Assembly (NCBI GenBank): GCA_029061155.1
Contig: JAIDSQ010000117.1
Coordinates: forward strand, 13,931 to 68,186
Source of the DNA: Clostridia bacterium
GTDB taxonomy: Bacteria; Bacillota; Clostridia; Christensenellales; Borkfalkiaceae
Direction: 5' to 3'
DNA length: 54,256 nt
Position 1 is the first letter of the stretch. Each line of letters starts with the position of its first letter. A model generated the notes under the pieces. That model was not told the origin of the DNA, searched no databases, and worked only from the letters and a program-made list of their open reading frames with translations. This document shows, one piece after another, positions 8,961 to 17,757 of the stretch. The position numbers and the translations under genes were made by a program.

Positions 8961-10436
8961 ATGACGGCAGTAAAAAAACAAAAAATCAAATACGACCTGT
9001 TCACGGGCAAGGCGCTGTTCCTTCTTACCTTCCCGATAGTGGTGGAAACGGCGCTGTCCTTGTCGCTCGGTATGATAGACGGGCTTATGGCGTCGTACGC
9101 CAAGAGCGGCGCGGGAGACAATATCTTAACCGCAATTACCGCGGTCGATCAGGTTTCGAGTTTTTTAATACAGCTGTTCTCGGCGTTCGGTGTGGGCGGC
9201 GCAGTAATTACTTCACAGTTTTTGGGCGCGGGCGAAGTGGACGAGGCGAACAAGAGCGCAAAGCAGCTTATAGCTTTAATGCTGTTGTCGTCGCTCGGCG
9301 TTATGGCGCTGTGCCTTGCCTTGAACCACCAGATTGTAAACGCGCTGTTCGGCTCGGCGGGCGAGGAAACGCTTGAAAACGCATATATATATTTCTATAT
9401 AACTTCTGCGTCTTTCCCCTTTATTGCAATTTTCAATTCCTGCGCGGCACTTTTGAAGGCGCAACGCAAGAGTATGAACACAATGCTTTCGGGCATTATA
9501 AGTTTCTTTTTGAATATAGGTTTCAACGCGCTGTTTATCTACGCGCTCAATATGGGCGTTGCGGGTGTTGCGCTCGGTACGCTCATTGCAAGAATTTTCC
9601 CCGCGTTCTTCACAATGTTCCTTCTTTCTCGCAAGAGTAACATTGTAAAGATAAAAGTGTTTGAAAAATTCCGTTTCGACTGGGGGCAGCTTAAACAGAT
9701 ATTAAAGCTCGGCGTACCCAGCGGCGTGGAAAACAGCTTTTTCCAGTTCGGAAAAATTCTCGTCATTTCATTTATCACAATAGAAATTTATCAGGTAGGC
9801 GGGCTGAACATTCAGTCGGCGGCAAACTCCGTCGCCTACAATATAAACACCGTAAGCTCCATTGTGGGCAGCGGTATCAACTCCGCAACCATGACGGTAA
9901 TAGGTCAGGCGGTGGGCGCCGGCAGTGTCGATCAGGTAAAGTATTACATAAAAAAGATGCTCCACATAAGCTACGTGGGCAATGCGTGCTGCGTGGCGTT
10001 CACGTTTGCGATGTCGCCCTTACTTCTGAACTTCTACAACATTTCTGGCGAGGCGCGCGGCGTTGCATGGAACTGTCTTGTTCTCTGCCTTTCCTTCCAG
10101 TTTGTAACGTATCCCTTGTCCTTCGGACTTCCCGCAGTGCTCAAAGCCAATTCGGATATGAAGTACGTAATGGTATCGGCGGTAACTTCGATGCTGTTAA
10201 TGCGCTTAGGGCTATGTTACATATTGACCTGCGAATGGGCGGGCATACACCTCGGCGCAATGGGGCTTTGGATAGGTATGGTCAGCGACTGGGTCGTGCG
10301 CGGAATACTCTTCGGCGGAAGAATACTTTCGGGCAAATGGAAACGCTCGTCAGGAAGGCTGTATCTGTTTCCTGTGGAAAAGGGGTATTGCGAGCGCATA
10401 GCCGAGCAAGAGGTTGCAAAAATATTTGATAAATAA
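8961..10436 (+). CDS. MATE family efflux transporter
   Basis: About 12 TM helices, FPIVVETALSLSLGMIDGLMASY...VGGAVITSQFLGAGE. Confidence 0.9.
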   Translation: MTAVKKQKIKYDLFTGKALFLLTFPIVVETALSLSLGMIDGLMASYAKSGAGDNILTAITAVDQVSSFLIQLFSAFGVGGAVITSQFLGAGEVDEANKSAKQLIALMLLSSLGVMALCLALNHQIVNALFGSAGEETLENAYIYFYITSASFPFIAIFNSCAALLKAQRKSMNTMLSGIISFFLNIGFNALFIYALNMGVAGVALGTLIARIFPAFFTMFLLSRKSNIVKIKVFEKFRFDWGQLKQILKLGVPSGVENSFFQFGKILVISFITIEIYQVGGLNIQSAANSVAYNINTVSSIVGSGINSATMTVIGQAVGAGSVDQVKYYIKKMLHISYVGNACCVAFTFAMSPLLLNFYNISGEARGVAWNCLVLCLSFQFVTYPLSFGLPAVLKANSDMKYVMVSAVTSMLLMRLGLCYILTCEWAGIHLGAMGLWIGMVSDWVVRGILFGGRILSGKWKRSSGRLYLFPVEKGYCERIAEQEVAKIFDK

Positions 10437-10446
10437 AGGGTGGATT

Positions 10447-11307
10447 ATGTTTATGCAGATTTATGAAGAAAAGTTTATGCGTTTCCCCGGAGGCAAGGGC
10501 AAAGCCCTTACTTTCAGCTATGACGACGGCGTTATTGCCGACAAGCGTCTTGTTCAGCTGTTCAACAAGTACAATTTAAAGGCTACGTTTAATCTGAACA
10601 GCCTTCTTTTCGCGAGCGAATGTAAGTGCTGGCACGGCAGAATGGGCGAGCAGGAAACTCTCGAGACGTTTGTCGACACTCGTCACGAGGTTGCTTTGCA
10701 CGGGGCAAGACATATTTTCTTTGACAGGGTGCCTCTTTACGAGGCGACGAACGAAGTTGTTCAGAACCGCGTTCAGCTTGAGAACATGTTTAACCGCATT
10801 GTGCGCGGTATGGCATACCCTTACCACGCTTACAGCAAGAAGATAAGGGATATGCTCGAATATGCGGGCGTTGTTTACGCGCGCACGACTGTCAGCACGT
10901 ATTCGTTTGATATACCGAGCGACTGGCTTATGTTAAACCCCACCTGCCACCACGGCGATAAGAGGTTGAGCGAGCTTACTGACACGTTCCTGAACGCAAA
11001 GCCTGACAACACTTCCAAAAACCGCGACCCGCTTTTGTTTTACGTGTGGGGACACAGTTTCGAGTTCGACGAAAAGAATCAGTGGGACATAATAGAAAAC
11101 TTTGCCGAGCGCGTTGCGAACAGGGACGACATCTGGTACGCTACCAATATCGAAGTGTACGATTACGTAAAGGCGTATGAAAGTTTAATCTATTCCATAG
11201 ACGGCGAAAGGGTGTACAACCCTTCGGCAATACCCGTTTGGGTTCAGGTTCGCGGAAAGATTTATAAAATTGACAGCGGAAAAAATCTGGTTTTCGATAA
11301 ACCGTAA
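10447..11307 (+). CDS. Polysaccharide deacetylase (CE4/NodB-like), predicted cytoplasmic
   Basis: ALTFSYDDGVIADKRLVQLFNKYNLKATFNLN; HEVALHGARH; no signal peptide. Start set to ATG at 10447 after AAAGGG. Confidence 0.8.
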   Translation: MFMQIYEEKFMRFPGGKGKALTFSYDDGVIADKRLVQLFNKYNLKATFNLNSLLFASECKCWHGRMGEQETLETFVDTRHEVALHGARHIFFDRVPLYEATNEVVQNRVQLENMFNRIVRGMAYPYHAYSKKIRDMLEYAGVVYARTTVSTYSFDIPSDWLMLNPTCHHGDKRLSELTDTFLNAKPDNTSKNRDPLLFYVWGHSFEFDEKNQWDIIENFAERVANRDDIWYATNIEVYDYVKAYESLIYSIDGERVYNPSAIPVWVQVRGKIYKIDSGKNLVFDKP

Positions 11308-11323
11308 TTATAAAGGGGGATAT

Positions 11324-12076
11324 ATGATACTTGATAAATTCAGTTTAAAGGGTAAAGTGGCAATTGTTACCGGTAGCAACACGGGGCTTGGGCAGGGTAT
11401 ATGCCGTGCGTATGCCGAGGCTGGCGCAAAGGTTATTGGCGTTTCCCGCCGTCCCAGCACCGAAACAAAGGAGCTTATCGGCGACGCTTTCCACAACGTA
11501 ATTGCGGACCTGAGTTCTACGGAAGTAATACCTTCCATAATCGAGCAGGCGATTGAAAAGTTCGGCAGAGTGGATATTCTCGTCAACAATGCGGGAATTA
11601 TCAAGAGGCAGGACTCTATCGAATTTTCCGAAGAGAACTGGGACAGCGTTCTTAACGTCAATTTAAAGACGGTGTTCTTCTTAACTCAGGCGGTTGCGCA
11701 GCAGTTTTTAAAACAGGGCACGGGCGGTAAAATAATCAACATCGCCTCAATGCTTTCTTATCAGGGCGGTATAAGAGTTCCCTCGTACACGGCGTCAAAG
11801 TCGGCTATCAAGGGTGTTACTATGACGCTTGCCAACGAATGGGCAAAGTACGGCATTAACGTTAACGGCATCGCCCCCGGATATATGGCGACCAACAACA
11901 CTGCACAGCTTAGAAGTGACGAGGACAGGAGCGCAGACATTCTCTCGCGTATCCCCGCGGGCAGGTGGGGCACTCCCGCCGACTTAGAGGGTGCGGCGGT
12001 ATTCCTCGCGTCCGATGCGTCGGATTATGTGAACGGATTTACCATTGCAGTTGACGGCGGCTGGCTTGCGAGATAA
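11324..12076 (+). CDS. kduD: 2-dehydro-3-deoxy-D-gluconate 5-dehydrogenase (SDR)
   Basis: MILDKFSLKGKVAIVTGSNTGLGQGICRAYAEAGA; YTASKSAIKG; AVDGGWLAR end; RBS AAAGGGGG. Confidence 0.88.
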   Translation: MILDKFSLKGKVAIVTGSNTGLGQGICRAYAEAGAKVIGVSRRPSTETKELIGDAFHNVIADLSSTEVIPSIIEQAIEKFGRVDILVNNAGIIKRQDSIEFSEENWDSVLNVNLKTVFFLTQAVAQQFLKQGTGGKIINIASMLSYQGGIRVPSYTASKSAIKGVTMTLANEWAKYGINVNGIAPGYMATNNTAQLRSDEDRSADILSRIPAGRWGTPADLEGAAVFLASDASDYVNGFTIAVDGGWLAR

Positions 12077-12110
12077 AGTTCTCACAAATTTTATTTTAAA
12101 AATTAAAAAA

Positions 12111-12138
12111 ACACGGTGCGATTGCACCGTGTTTTTGT
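12111..12138 (+). terminator. Bidirectional intrinsic terminator between convergent genes
   Basis: ACACGGTGC-gatt-GCACCGTGT, A-tract upstream and T-tract downstream. Confidence 0.85.
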
Positions 12139-12150
12139 TGCTTTTATAAA

Positions 12151-13110
12151 TTAACCGATTATGCTACCGAGCGAATCGGTTATATCGATATAAGTATCGT
12201 CGCTTTCAATTCCTTCGGGAAGGGTTATCGTGCCGTCATAAGTTTTTACCATAAGGTAGCCTTTCAACTTGATAGATATATCGCCCGAAATTGCGCCGGG
12301 CGTATATTCGGGAATTTGTCCGAGTATATCTTCAAGCGCGTCACCGTTAATTTTTATGTCGATATTCATATCTATCGAAGCCTGTGAGAAAAGCCCTGTC
12401 TTATCGAACGCGAGGTACATATCAAGCCGGAAGGTGTTGAATGTAACTATTTCTTTAACTTGCGCAATTGTTTCCTCGGTAATATCGGCGTCTGCAAGGA
12501 TTGCCCATAAAGTTTCTTCCGTTAAGCTCAGCTTAATTTTTACGCCGTCCGAAGTGTTAAGTCCAAGCTGGATTTTGTAAGTTTCGCAGGTTGTGAAAAA
12601 TTCCGTCAAATCAGCGTCGCCGTCCAAAGTGTTTACCGTGGGAGGCATTAATTTTCCCAGTTCGATTTTGTACTTGGAGGGTACAGAGGGTATTTTCGCG
12701 ATTTCCGCATACGCCCATTCTGCGTCATTAAACAAGGTTGCCGCGTATTTTTGCTTTATTTCGGTTCCACCGGTCTTGCTTTCCGAGTTCACCGCAACCG
12801 TTCCGCTGCCGAGGAAATCTTTTTCGCCGAAAGCTAATTTGTAGCCAAGGTTAAGCTCGGCGTTTGCATATTCCGAACCCATTGTAATATCCGTTGAAAT
12901 CTTACTTAAAATTTCAAAGCTCGGGGTGGAGTTTTCATCGCTGAAAGCTTTATCCGTATCGATAGAGCTGATTGCCGCACTGAATTCTTCCCGGGTGGGG
13001 GTAGTGTAGTTGTCCTTATTTTTACCTTCGGAAGAATTACCGCAAGCCGTAAAACCGAGCATGGAAACCGCAAGCGCTGCGCCCGCCGCTACTGTTGCAA
13101 ATTTTTTCAT
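12151..13110 (-). CDS. Hypothetical lipoprotein, 319 aa
   Basis: MKKFATVAAGAALAVSMLGFTACGNSSEG signal peptide with lipobox; no recognised family. Confidence 0.75.
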   Translation of the reverse strand: MKKFATVAAGAALAVSMLGFTACGNSSEGKNKDNYTTPTREEFSAAISSIDTDKAFSDENSTPSFEILSKISTDITMGSEYANAELNLGYKLAFGEKDFLGSGTVAVNSESKTGGTEIKQKYAATLFNDAEWAYAEIAKIPSVPSKYKIELGKLMPPTVNTLDGDADLTEFFTTCETYKIQLGLNTSDGVKIKLSLTEETLWAILADADITEETIAQVKEIVTFNTFRLDMYLAFDKTGLFSQASIDMNIDIKINGDALEDILGQIPEYTPGAISGDISIKLKGYLMVKTYDGTITLPEGIESDDTYIDITDSLGSIIG

Positions 13111-13230
13111 TTAATCTCTCCTTAAAAGCTTTTATATCTGAAAATATACAACAATTCCGTTGGTTTGTCAATTAACAAAATAAAAATTTACAAATATCCG
13201 AAAAACACATAAAGTCGTCCGTTTTTTTAA

Positions 13231-13259
13231 TAGACTTAAAAAGCGAAAGGTTTTATAAT
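13231..13259 (+). promoter_or_regulatory. Putative promoter of the kdgA-led operon
   Basis: TAGACT, 17-nt spacer, TATAAT. Confidence 0.45.
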
Positions 13260-13333
13260 GTATATGTTAAATTATACCAAAAGGTGTGCGTGTCTGACAC
13301 CGTGCGGTAACATTATTATAAAGGGGACAAAAA

Positions 13334-14317
13334 ATGAGTGTAAAAGAAAAAATCGATGCGCTTGTGGACGAGCTTGGTAACGTGGGCATTGTGCCCGTCA
13401 TTAAACTTGACAAAGTGGAAAACGCCGAAAAACTTGCAAAGGCTCTTCGCGACGGCGGTATTAACTGTGCGGAAGTCACTTTCCGTGCCAAGGGCGCCGA
13501 CGAGGTTATAAGCCGTATGACAAAGGCTTACCCCGATATGCTTGTGGGCGCAGGTACAGTGTTAACCTGCGAGCAGGTGGACGCGGCTATTAAAGCAGGT
13601 GCAAAATTCTGTGTTGCGCCCGGACTTAATCCCAAGGTTGTAAAGCACTGCCTCGACAAAGGCGTGCCCTTTGCGCCCGGACTTTCTTCGGCAAGCGAAA
13701 TCGAACAGGCTCTGGAACTCGGGCTGGATTTTTGTAAATTCTTCCCTGCCGAGCAGGCTGGCGGTCTGCCCTACATCAAATCCGTTTGCGGACCTTACAC
13801 CACAATGCGCTTTATGCCTACGGGCGGCGTGACGGCGGATAACCTCAACAATTATCTTTCCTATAGTAAAATAGTTTGCTGCGGCGGCAGCTGGATAGTT
13901 CCTAACAATCTGCTTGCAGACGAGGACTGGGCGGGCATTACAAAACTCTGCCGCGAGGCAATTGATAAAATGCTCGGCTTTACTATGGTTCACGTGGGAC
14001 TTAACTGCGCTAACCCCGAAGAGGCCGAAAAGGTTGCCGACGAGTTCGACACGGCGTTCGGTTTCACCAAGAAGGTGGGCAACAGCTCGGTATTCGCGTC
14101 GACTTATATGGAAATGATGAAAAAGCCTTTCCGTGGAACTTACGGTCATATTGCCGTAGCTACAAATTCCGTAAAGCGCGCCGCATATCAGCTCAAACTC
14201 CGCGGATACGAAATAGACGAAACGTCTATAAAGTACAATGCTGAAGGCATAATGAATGTGGCTTACTTAAAACACGAATTCGGCGGCTTTGCCGTACATC
14301 TTGTTCTTAAAAAATAA
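13334..14317 (+). CDS. kdgA: KDPG/KHG aldolase fused to a C-terminal VOC/glyoxalase-like domain
   Basis: IVPVIKLDKVENAEKLAKALRDGGINCAEVTFRA; VGAGTVLTCEQVDAAIKAGAKFCVAPGLNP; FFPAEQAGG; extra ~115-aa tail from about nt 13970. Confidence 0.9.
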   Translation: MSVKEKIDALVDELGNVGIVPVIKLDKVENAEKLAKALRDGGINCAEVTFRAKGADEVISRMTKAYPDMLVGAGTVLTCEQVDAAIKAGAKFCVAPGLNPKVVKHCLDKGVPFAPGLSSASEIEQALELGLDFCKFFPAEQAGGLPYIKSVCGPYTTMRFMPTGGVTADNLNNYLSYSKIVCCGGSWIVPNNLLADEDWAGITKLCREAIDKMLGFTMVHVGLNCANPEEAEKVADEFDTAFGFTKKVGNSSVFASTYMEMMKKPFRGTYGHIAVATNSVKRAAYQLKLRGYEIDETSIKYNAEGIMNVAYLKHEFGGFAVHLVLKK

Positions 14318-14344
14318 CAAAATATAAAAATAAAATAAAAAATT

Positions 14345-14464
14345 AAACTGCGGAGATGCGAGCAGGACAAGGCGCGCGAGAAAAACCCGAAGGCGCATAC
14401 CCGAATGTATGTAACTGAGGGTTGCCGCAGCGCAACGCAGTATTGCGACGCAAATACGCAGTTA
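14345..14464 (-). repeat. Intergenic repeat element, copy 1 (inverted relative to copies 2 and 3)
   Basis: AACTGCGGAGATGCGAGCAGGACAAGGCGCGCGAG...GCATACccgaatGTATGT...CGCAGTT; matches the reverse complement of 17402-17523 over its whole length; terminal inverted repeat AACTGCG/CGCAGTT. Confidence 0.85.
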
Positions 14465-14488
14465 GATATTATAAGGAGAAAAAGTTTT

Positions 14489-15520
14489 ATGAAAATTGTT
14501 ACTATGGGCGAAATAATGCTCCGCCTTTCCACCCCCAACAACGAAAAGTTTATTCAGGCTGACGAGTTTGACATCAACTACGGCGGCGGCGAGGCGAACG
14601 TAGCCGTTTCCTGTGCCAACTACGGACATCAGGCTGAATTCGTAACCGCAGTTCCCGACAACGAACTCGGCGAATGTGCTATCGCGTCGCTTAGAAAGTA
14701 CGGCGTAGAGACCTGCCATATCGCAAAGTGTGGTGAAAGACTTGGTATCTACTATCTTGAAACGGGCGCGTCCATCAGGCCTTCCAAGGTTGTCTATGAC
14801 AGAGCGCACTCTTCCATTACTACGGCTACCGAAAAAGATTTCGACTTTGACGCAATATTCAAGGATGCCGACTGGTTCCACTTCACGGGAATTACACCCG
14901 CAGTTTCCGACAGCGCCGCAGTTCTTACCGAGCAGGCGTTAAAGGCAGCTAAAAAGCACGGCGTAACAGTTTCCGTAGACCTCAACTTCCGTAAAAAGCT
15001 GTGGTCGAGCGAGAAGGCTAAAAAAGTTATGACAAACCTTATGCAGTATGTTGACGTCTGCATAGGCAACGAAGAGGACGCAGACCTTGTTTTAGGTTTC
15101 AAACCCGGCAAGACAGACGTTACAAGCGGCGAACTCGAACTTGCAGGCTACAAGGACATCTTCGAGCAGATGGTTAAAAAGTTCCCCAGCTTTAAGTATT
15201 GCGTAAGCTCGCTGCGCGTGTCGCACTCGGCGTCGGATAACGGCTGGTCGGCTTGCATTTACAGCGCAAAGGATAAGGAATTCTATCATTCCAAGACGTA
15301 TTCACTTCACCCCATAGTTGACCGTGTAGGCGGCGGCGACTCGTTTGCGGGCGGCGTAATCACCGGTTTCTTAGACGGCAAAGACTTCAAGTCCGCGCTT
15401 GAATTCGGCGTAGCTGCGTCTGCGTTAAAACACACAATCCCGGGCGACTTCAACCTTGTTTCGAGGAAGGAAGTGGAGGCGCTTGCGGGCGGCGACGGCT
15501 CAGGTAGAGTTCAACGCTAA
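14489..15520 (+). CDS. kdgK: 2-keto-3-deoxygluconate kinase (PfkB family)
   Basis: MKIVTMGEIMLRLSTPNNEKFIQADEFDINYGGGEANVAVSCANYG; DRVGGGDSFAGGVITG. ATG at 14489 after AAGGAG; the ORF-track start at 14405 lies inside the repeat. Confidence 0.92.
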   Translation: MKIVTMGEIMLRLSTPNNEKFIQADEFDINYGGGEANVAVSCANYGHQAEFVTAVPDNELGECAIASLRKYGVETCHIAKCGERLGIYYLETGASIRPSKVVYDRAHSSITTATEKDFDFDAIFKDADWFHFTGITPAVSDSAAVLTEQALKAAKKHGVTVSVDLNFRKKLWSSEKAKKVMTNLMQYVDVCIGNEEDADLVLGFKPGKTDVTSGELELAGYKDIFEQMVKKFPSFKYCVSSLRVSHSASDNGWSACIYSAKDKEFYHSKTYSLHPIVDRVGGGDSFAGGVITGFLDGKDFKSALEFGVAASALKHTIPGDFNLVSRKEVEALAGGDGSGRVQR

Positions 15521-15527
15521 AACGCAT

Positions 15528-15642
15528 ATAAACTGCGCATCTCGGCGTTGCACGAAATTTTTCTCGGGTCATTTACGATTGAGTAAACTCCCCGTCAAAA
15601 AATTCCCCGCGCCTTGACCTGCTTGTTTCTCTGCATTTTATA
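15528..15642 (+). repeat. Intergenic repeat element, copy 2 (diverged)
   Basis: AAACTGCGCATCTCGGCGTTGCAC...TTTACgattgaGTAAA...CCGCGCCTTGACCTGCTTGTTTCTCTGCATTTTAT; shares ends and central hairpin position with copies 1 and 3. Confidence 0.65.
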
Positions 15643-15657
15643 AAAACGGGAATTAAA

Positions 15658-16497
15658 ATGAAAATAATGTTTCGTACGCACGACCTCGGAGTAAAGGGGT
15701 TGGACGCAGCTACCCAAAAAATTAAAGAATGTAATATCGACGGCGTTCAGCTTGTTGCGTACAAGTTTATGGACGAAATCAAGTATGCGCCCGCTCAGCT
15801 CAACGAACAGAATACCGCCCTTATAGGCAAAACCCTGAAAGAGGCGGGTATAGAAGTGGGACTTATCGGCGCGTACTTCAATCCCGTTCATTCGGATAAG
15901 GACAAAGTTGCACGCTGTAAAAGTATTTTTAAAGAATATCTCAAATATTCCAAAAATCTCGGCTGTAATATAGTCGGTTCCGAAACGGGCAGTTTCAACG
16001 ACGACAAGTGGACTTATAATCCCTTAAATCGCACCGAAGACGCGCTTAACACCGTTATAGAAACTTTCTCCGAACTTGCAGCTTACGCAAAGAGCGTGGG
16101 CGCATACGTTGGAATGGAAGGCGCGGCGGGACACGTGTGCTGGAACGTTGCCACATTAAAGAGAGCGGTAGACGCTATAAACGCGGACAATATCAAAATT
16201 ATTTTCGATATTTACAACTATCTCGATGCGGGCAACTACGCAAACTACATTGACATTTTGGACGAAGGTCTTAAAACGTTTGCGGGCAAAATTCACGTAT
16301 TCCATATAAAGGACTGCGTGTTCGTTGACGGCAAGCTAAAGCAGGTTGCCCCCGGAAAGGGAATGTTCGACTTTGACAAAATACTCGGCAAAATTAAGGC
16401 GTACGACAAAGACGCTACCCTCGTGCTCGAAGGCACAACGGGCGACGACATTGTGCCCTGTATTGAGTTTATCCGCAACAAGTGGAACTCAGTTTAA
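15658..16497 (+). CDS. Sugar phosphate isomerase/epimerase (xylose-isomerase-like TIM barrel)
   Basis: KIMFRTHDLGVKG...GVQLVAYKF...GAYVGMEGAAGHVCWN...IHVFHIKDCVFVDGKLKQVAPGKGMFDFDKIL. Confidence 0.8.
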   Translation: MKIMFRTHDLGVKGLDAATQKIKECNIDGVQLVAYKFMDEIKYAPAQLNEQNTALIGKTLKEAGIEVGLIGAYFNPVHSDKDKVARCKSIFKEYLKYSKNLGCNIVGSETGSFNDDKWTYNPLNRTEDALNTVIETFSELAAYAKSVGAYVGMEGAAGHVCWNVATLKRAVDAINADNIKIIFDIYNYLDAGNYANYIDILDEGLKTFAGKIHVFHIKDCVFVDGKLKQVAPGKGMFDFDKILGKIKAYDKDATLVLEGTTGDDIVPCIEFIRNKWNSV

Positions 16498-16528
16498 TTA
16501 AAAAATATAAATAAGGAATATATTTTGT

Positions 16529-17398
16529 ATGAAGTTTGATATCAGGTATGCAAATCATCCCGACGATTCCAAGCATTACGACACTAAGGAACTCAGGGAA
16601 AAATACGTAATTAAAAAGCTGTTTGAAGAGGATGAAATTCTTCTTACATATTCTCATCAGGACAGAATAATCGCAGGCGGCGCAATGCCAGTTAAAAAGA
16701 CGCTCAGTTTAGGAACGTTTAAGGAGCTTGCTACGGCGTACTTCCTTGAAAGGCGCGAACTCGGCGTAATCAATATCGGCGGTGCCGGTAAAATAACGCT
16801 TGACGGAAAGGTTTACGACATAGGCCACAAGGAAGGTATCTACGTCGGTATGGGCACAAAGCAGGTTGAGTTCTCGTCCGTAGACGGCAAGAATCCCGCG
16901 AAGTTCTACATCAATTCCAGCCCTGCGCACAAGACTTATCCCACGGTTAAAATAGTTAAACCCGTTGAAGGTAAGCCTGCACCCGAAGGAACAAAATACT
17001 GCGTGCAAAGACATTTGGGCACTCTTGAAGGTATCAACAAGCGCACAATCAACCAGTTCATTATCGGCGACGTGTGCGAAAGCTGTCAGCTTGCAATGGG
17101 TATGACCGAGCTTGCGGAAGGCAGCGCATGGAACACTCTTCCCAGCCACACGCACGAGAGAAGAATGGAAGTGTATATGTACTTTGAACTTCCCGAAACG
17201 GAGGCGGTTATCCACTTAATGGGTACTCCCAAGGAAACGCGCCACGTAATACTTCACAACGAACAGGCGGTAATCTCGCCTAGCTGGTCTATCCACAGCG
17301 GCGTCGGCACTCACAACTACACCTTCATTTGGGGTATGTGCGGAGAGAATCAGGCGTATGACGATATGGACAATATCGCAACGCGTGATTTAAGATAA
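16529..17398 (+). CDS. kduI: 5-dehydro-4-deoxy-D-glucuronate isomerase
   Basis: DRIIAGGAMPVKKTLSLGTFKELATAYFLERRELGVINIGGAGKI; GSAWNTLPSHTHERRMEVYMYFELPE. Confidence 0.95.
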   Translation: MKFDIRYANHPDDSKHYDTKELREKYVIKKLFEEDEILLTYSHQDRIIAGGAMPVKKTLSLGTFKELATAYFLERRELGVINIGGAGKITLDGKVYDIGHKEGIYVGMGTKQVEFSSVDGKNPAKFYINSSPAHKTYPTVKIVKPVEGKPAPEGTKYCVQRHLGTLEGINKRTINQFIIGDVCESCQLAMGMTELAEGSAWNTLPSHTHERRMEVYMYFELPETEAVIHLMGTPKETRHVILHNEQAVISPSWSIHSGVGTHNYTFIWGMCGENQAYDDMDNIATRDLR

Positions 17399-17401
17399 AT
17401 T

Positions 17402-17523
17402 CAAAACGCGTATCTGCGTCGCATAACATCGTTGCACTGCGGGAACCCTCAGTCACATACTTCTTTGTATGCTCCTTCGGGTTTTCCTCGTGCGCCTCGT
17501 TCTGCTCGCATCTCCGCGTTTTG
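17402..17523 (+). repeat. Intergenic repeat element, copy 3
   Basis: CAAAACGCG...CGCGTTTTG 9-bp terminal inverted repeats; near-full-length match to the reverse complement of 14345-14464. Confidence 0.85.
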
Positions 17524-17552
17524 GCAATACACTAAAACTAATCACGCCGCGC

Positions 17553-17721
17553 GCAAAAATCACACTTTTTGCAAGCGGACCCAATTTGCGCATACTTGCG
17601 CCTCAGCGAGGTGAATGCCGGCGATTATACGGTTGTGTGCGCTTAGGCATCGCCGGCAGAGGAGCAGAGCTCCTCAAAATCACGGAAATTATCGACATCA
17701 TCGAACGTCGAGAATTTCGTG
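17553..17721 (+). ncRNA. Candidate structured leader/intergenic RNA (series of hairpins) upstream of the ABC ATPase
   Basis: GCAAAAA/TTTTTGC (17553-17572); TGCCGGCGAT/ATCGCCGGCA (17616-17625/17649-17658); GAGGAGC-aga-GCTCCTC (17659-17675); CACgGAAATTaTCGAC...GTCGAgAATTTCGTG (17681-17721). Confidence 0.4.
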
Positions 17722-17757
17722 AACTAAATTAAAAATTTATTAAAAGGGGAATAAAAA

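Noticed and set aside
9986-10429. 147-aa plus-strand ORF in another frame of the MATE gene
   Set aside because: Arg/Cys-rich out-of-frame reading of a clear transporter.
13562-14149. 195-aa minus-strand ORF opposite kdgA
   Set aside because: Antisense to a well-supported aldolase with no recognisable motif or RBS.
16709-17215. 168-aa minus-strand ORF opposite kduI
   Set aside because: Antisense shadow of kduI.
14345-17523. Transposon or IS element
   Set aside because: Repeats are about 120 bp, carry no ORF of their own, and no transposase is present in the window; kept as a repeat family only.
17432-17732. Short ORFs (60 and 87 aa) across the repeat and hairpin region
   Set aside because: They read through the intergenic repeat and stem-loops, have no RBS and resemble no protein.
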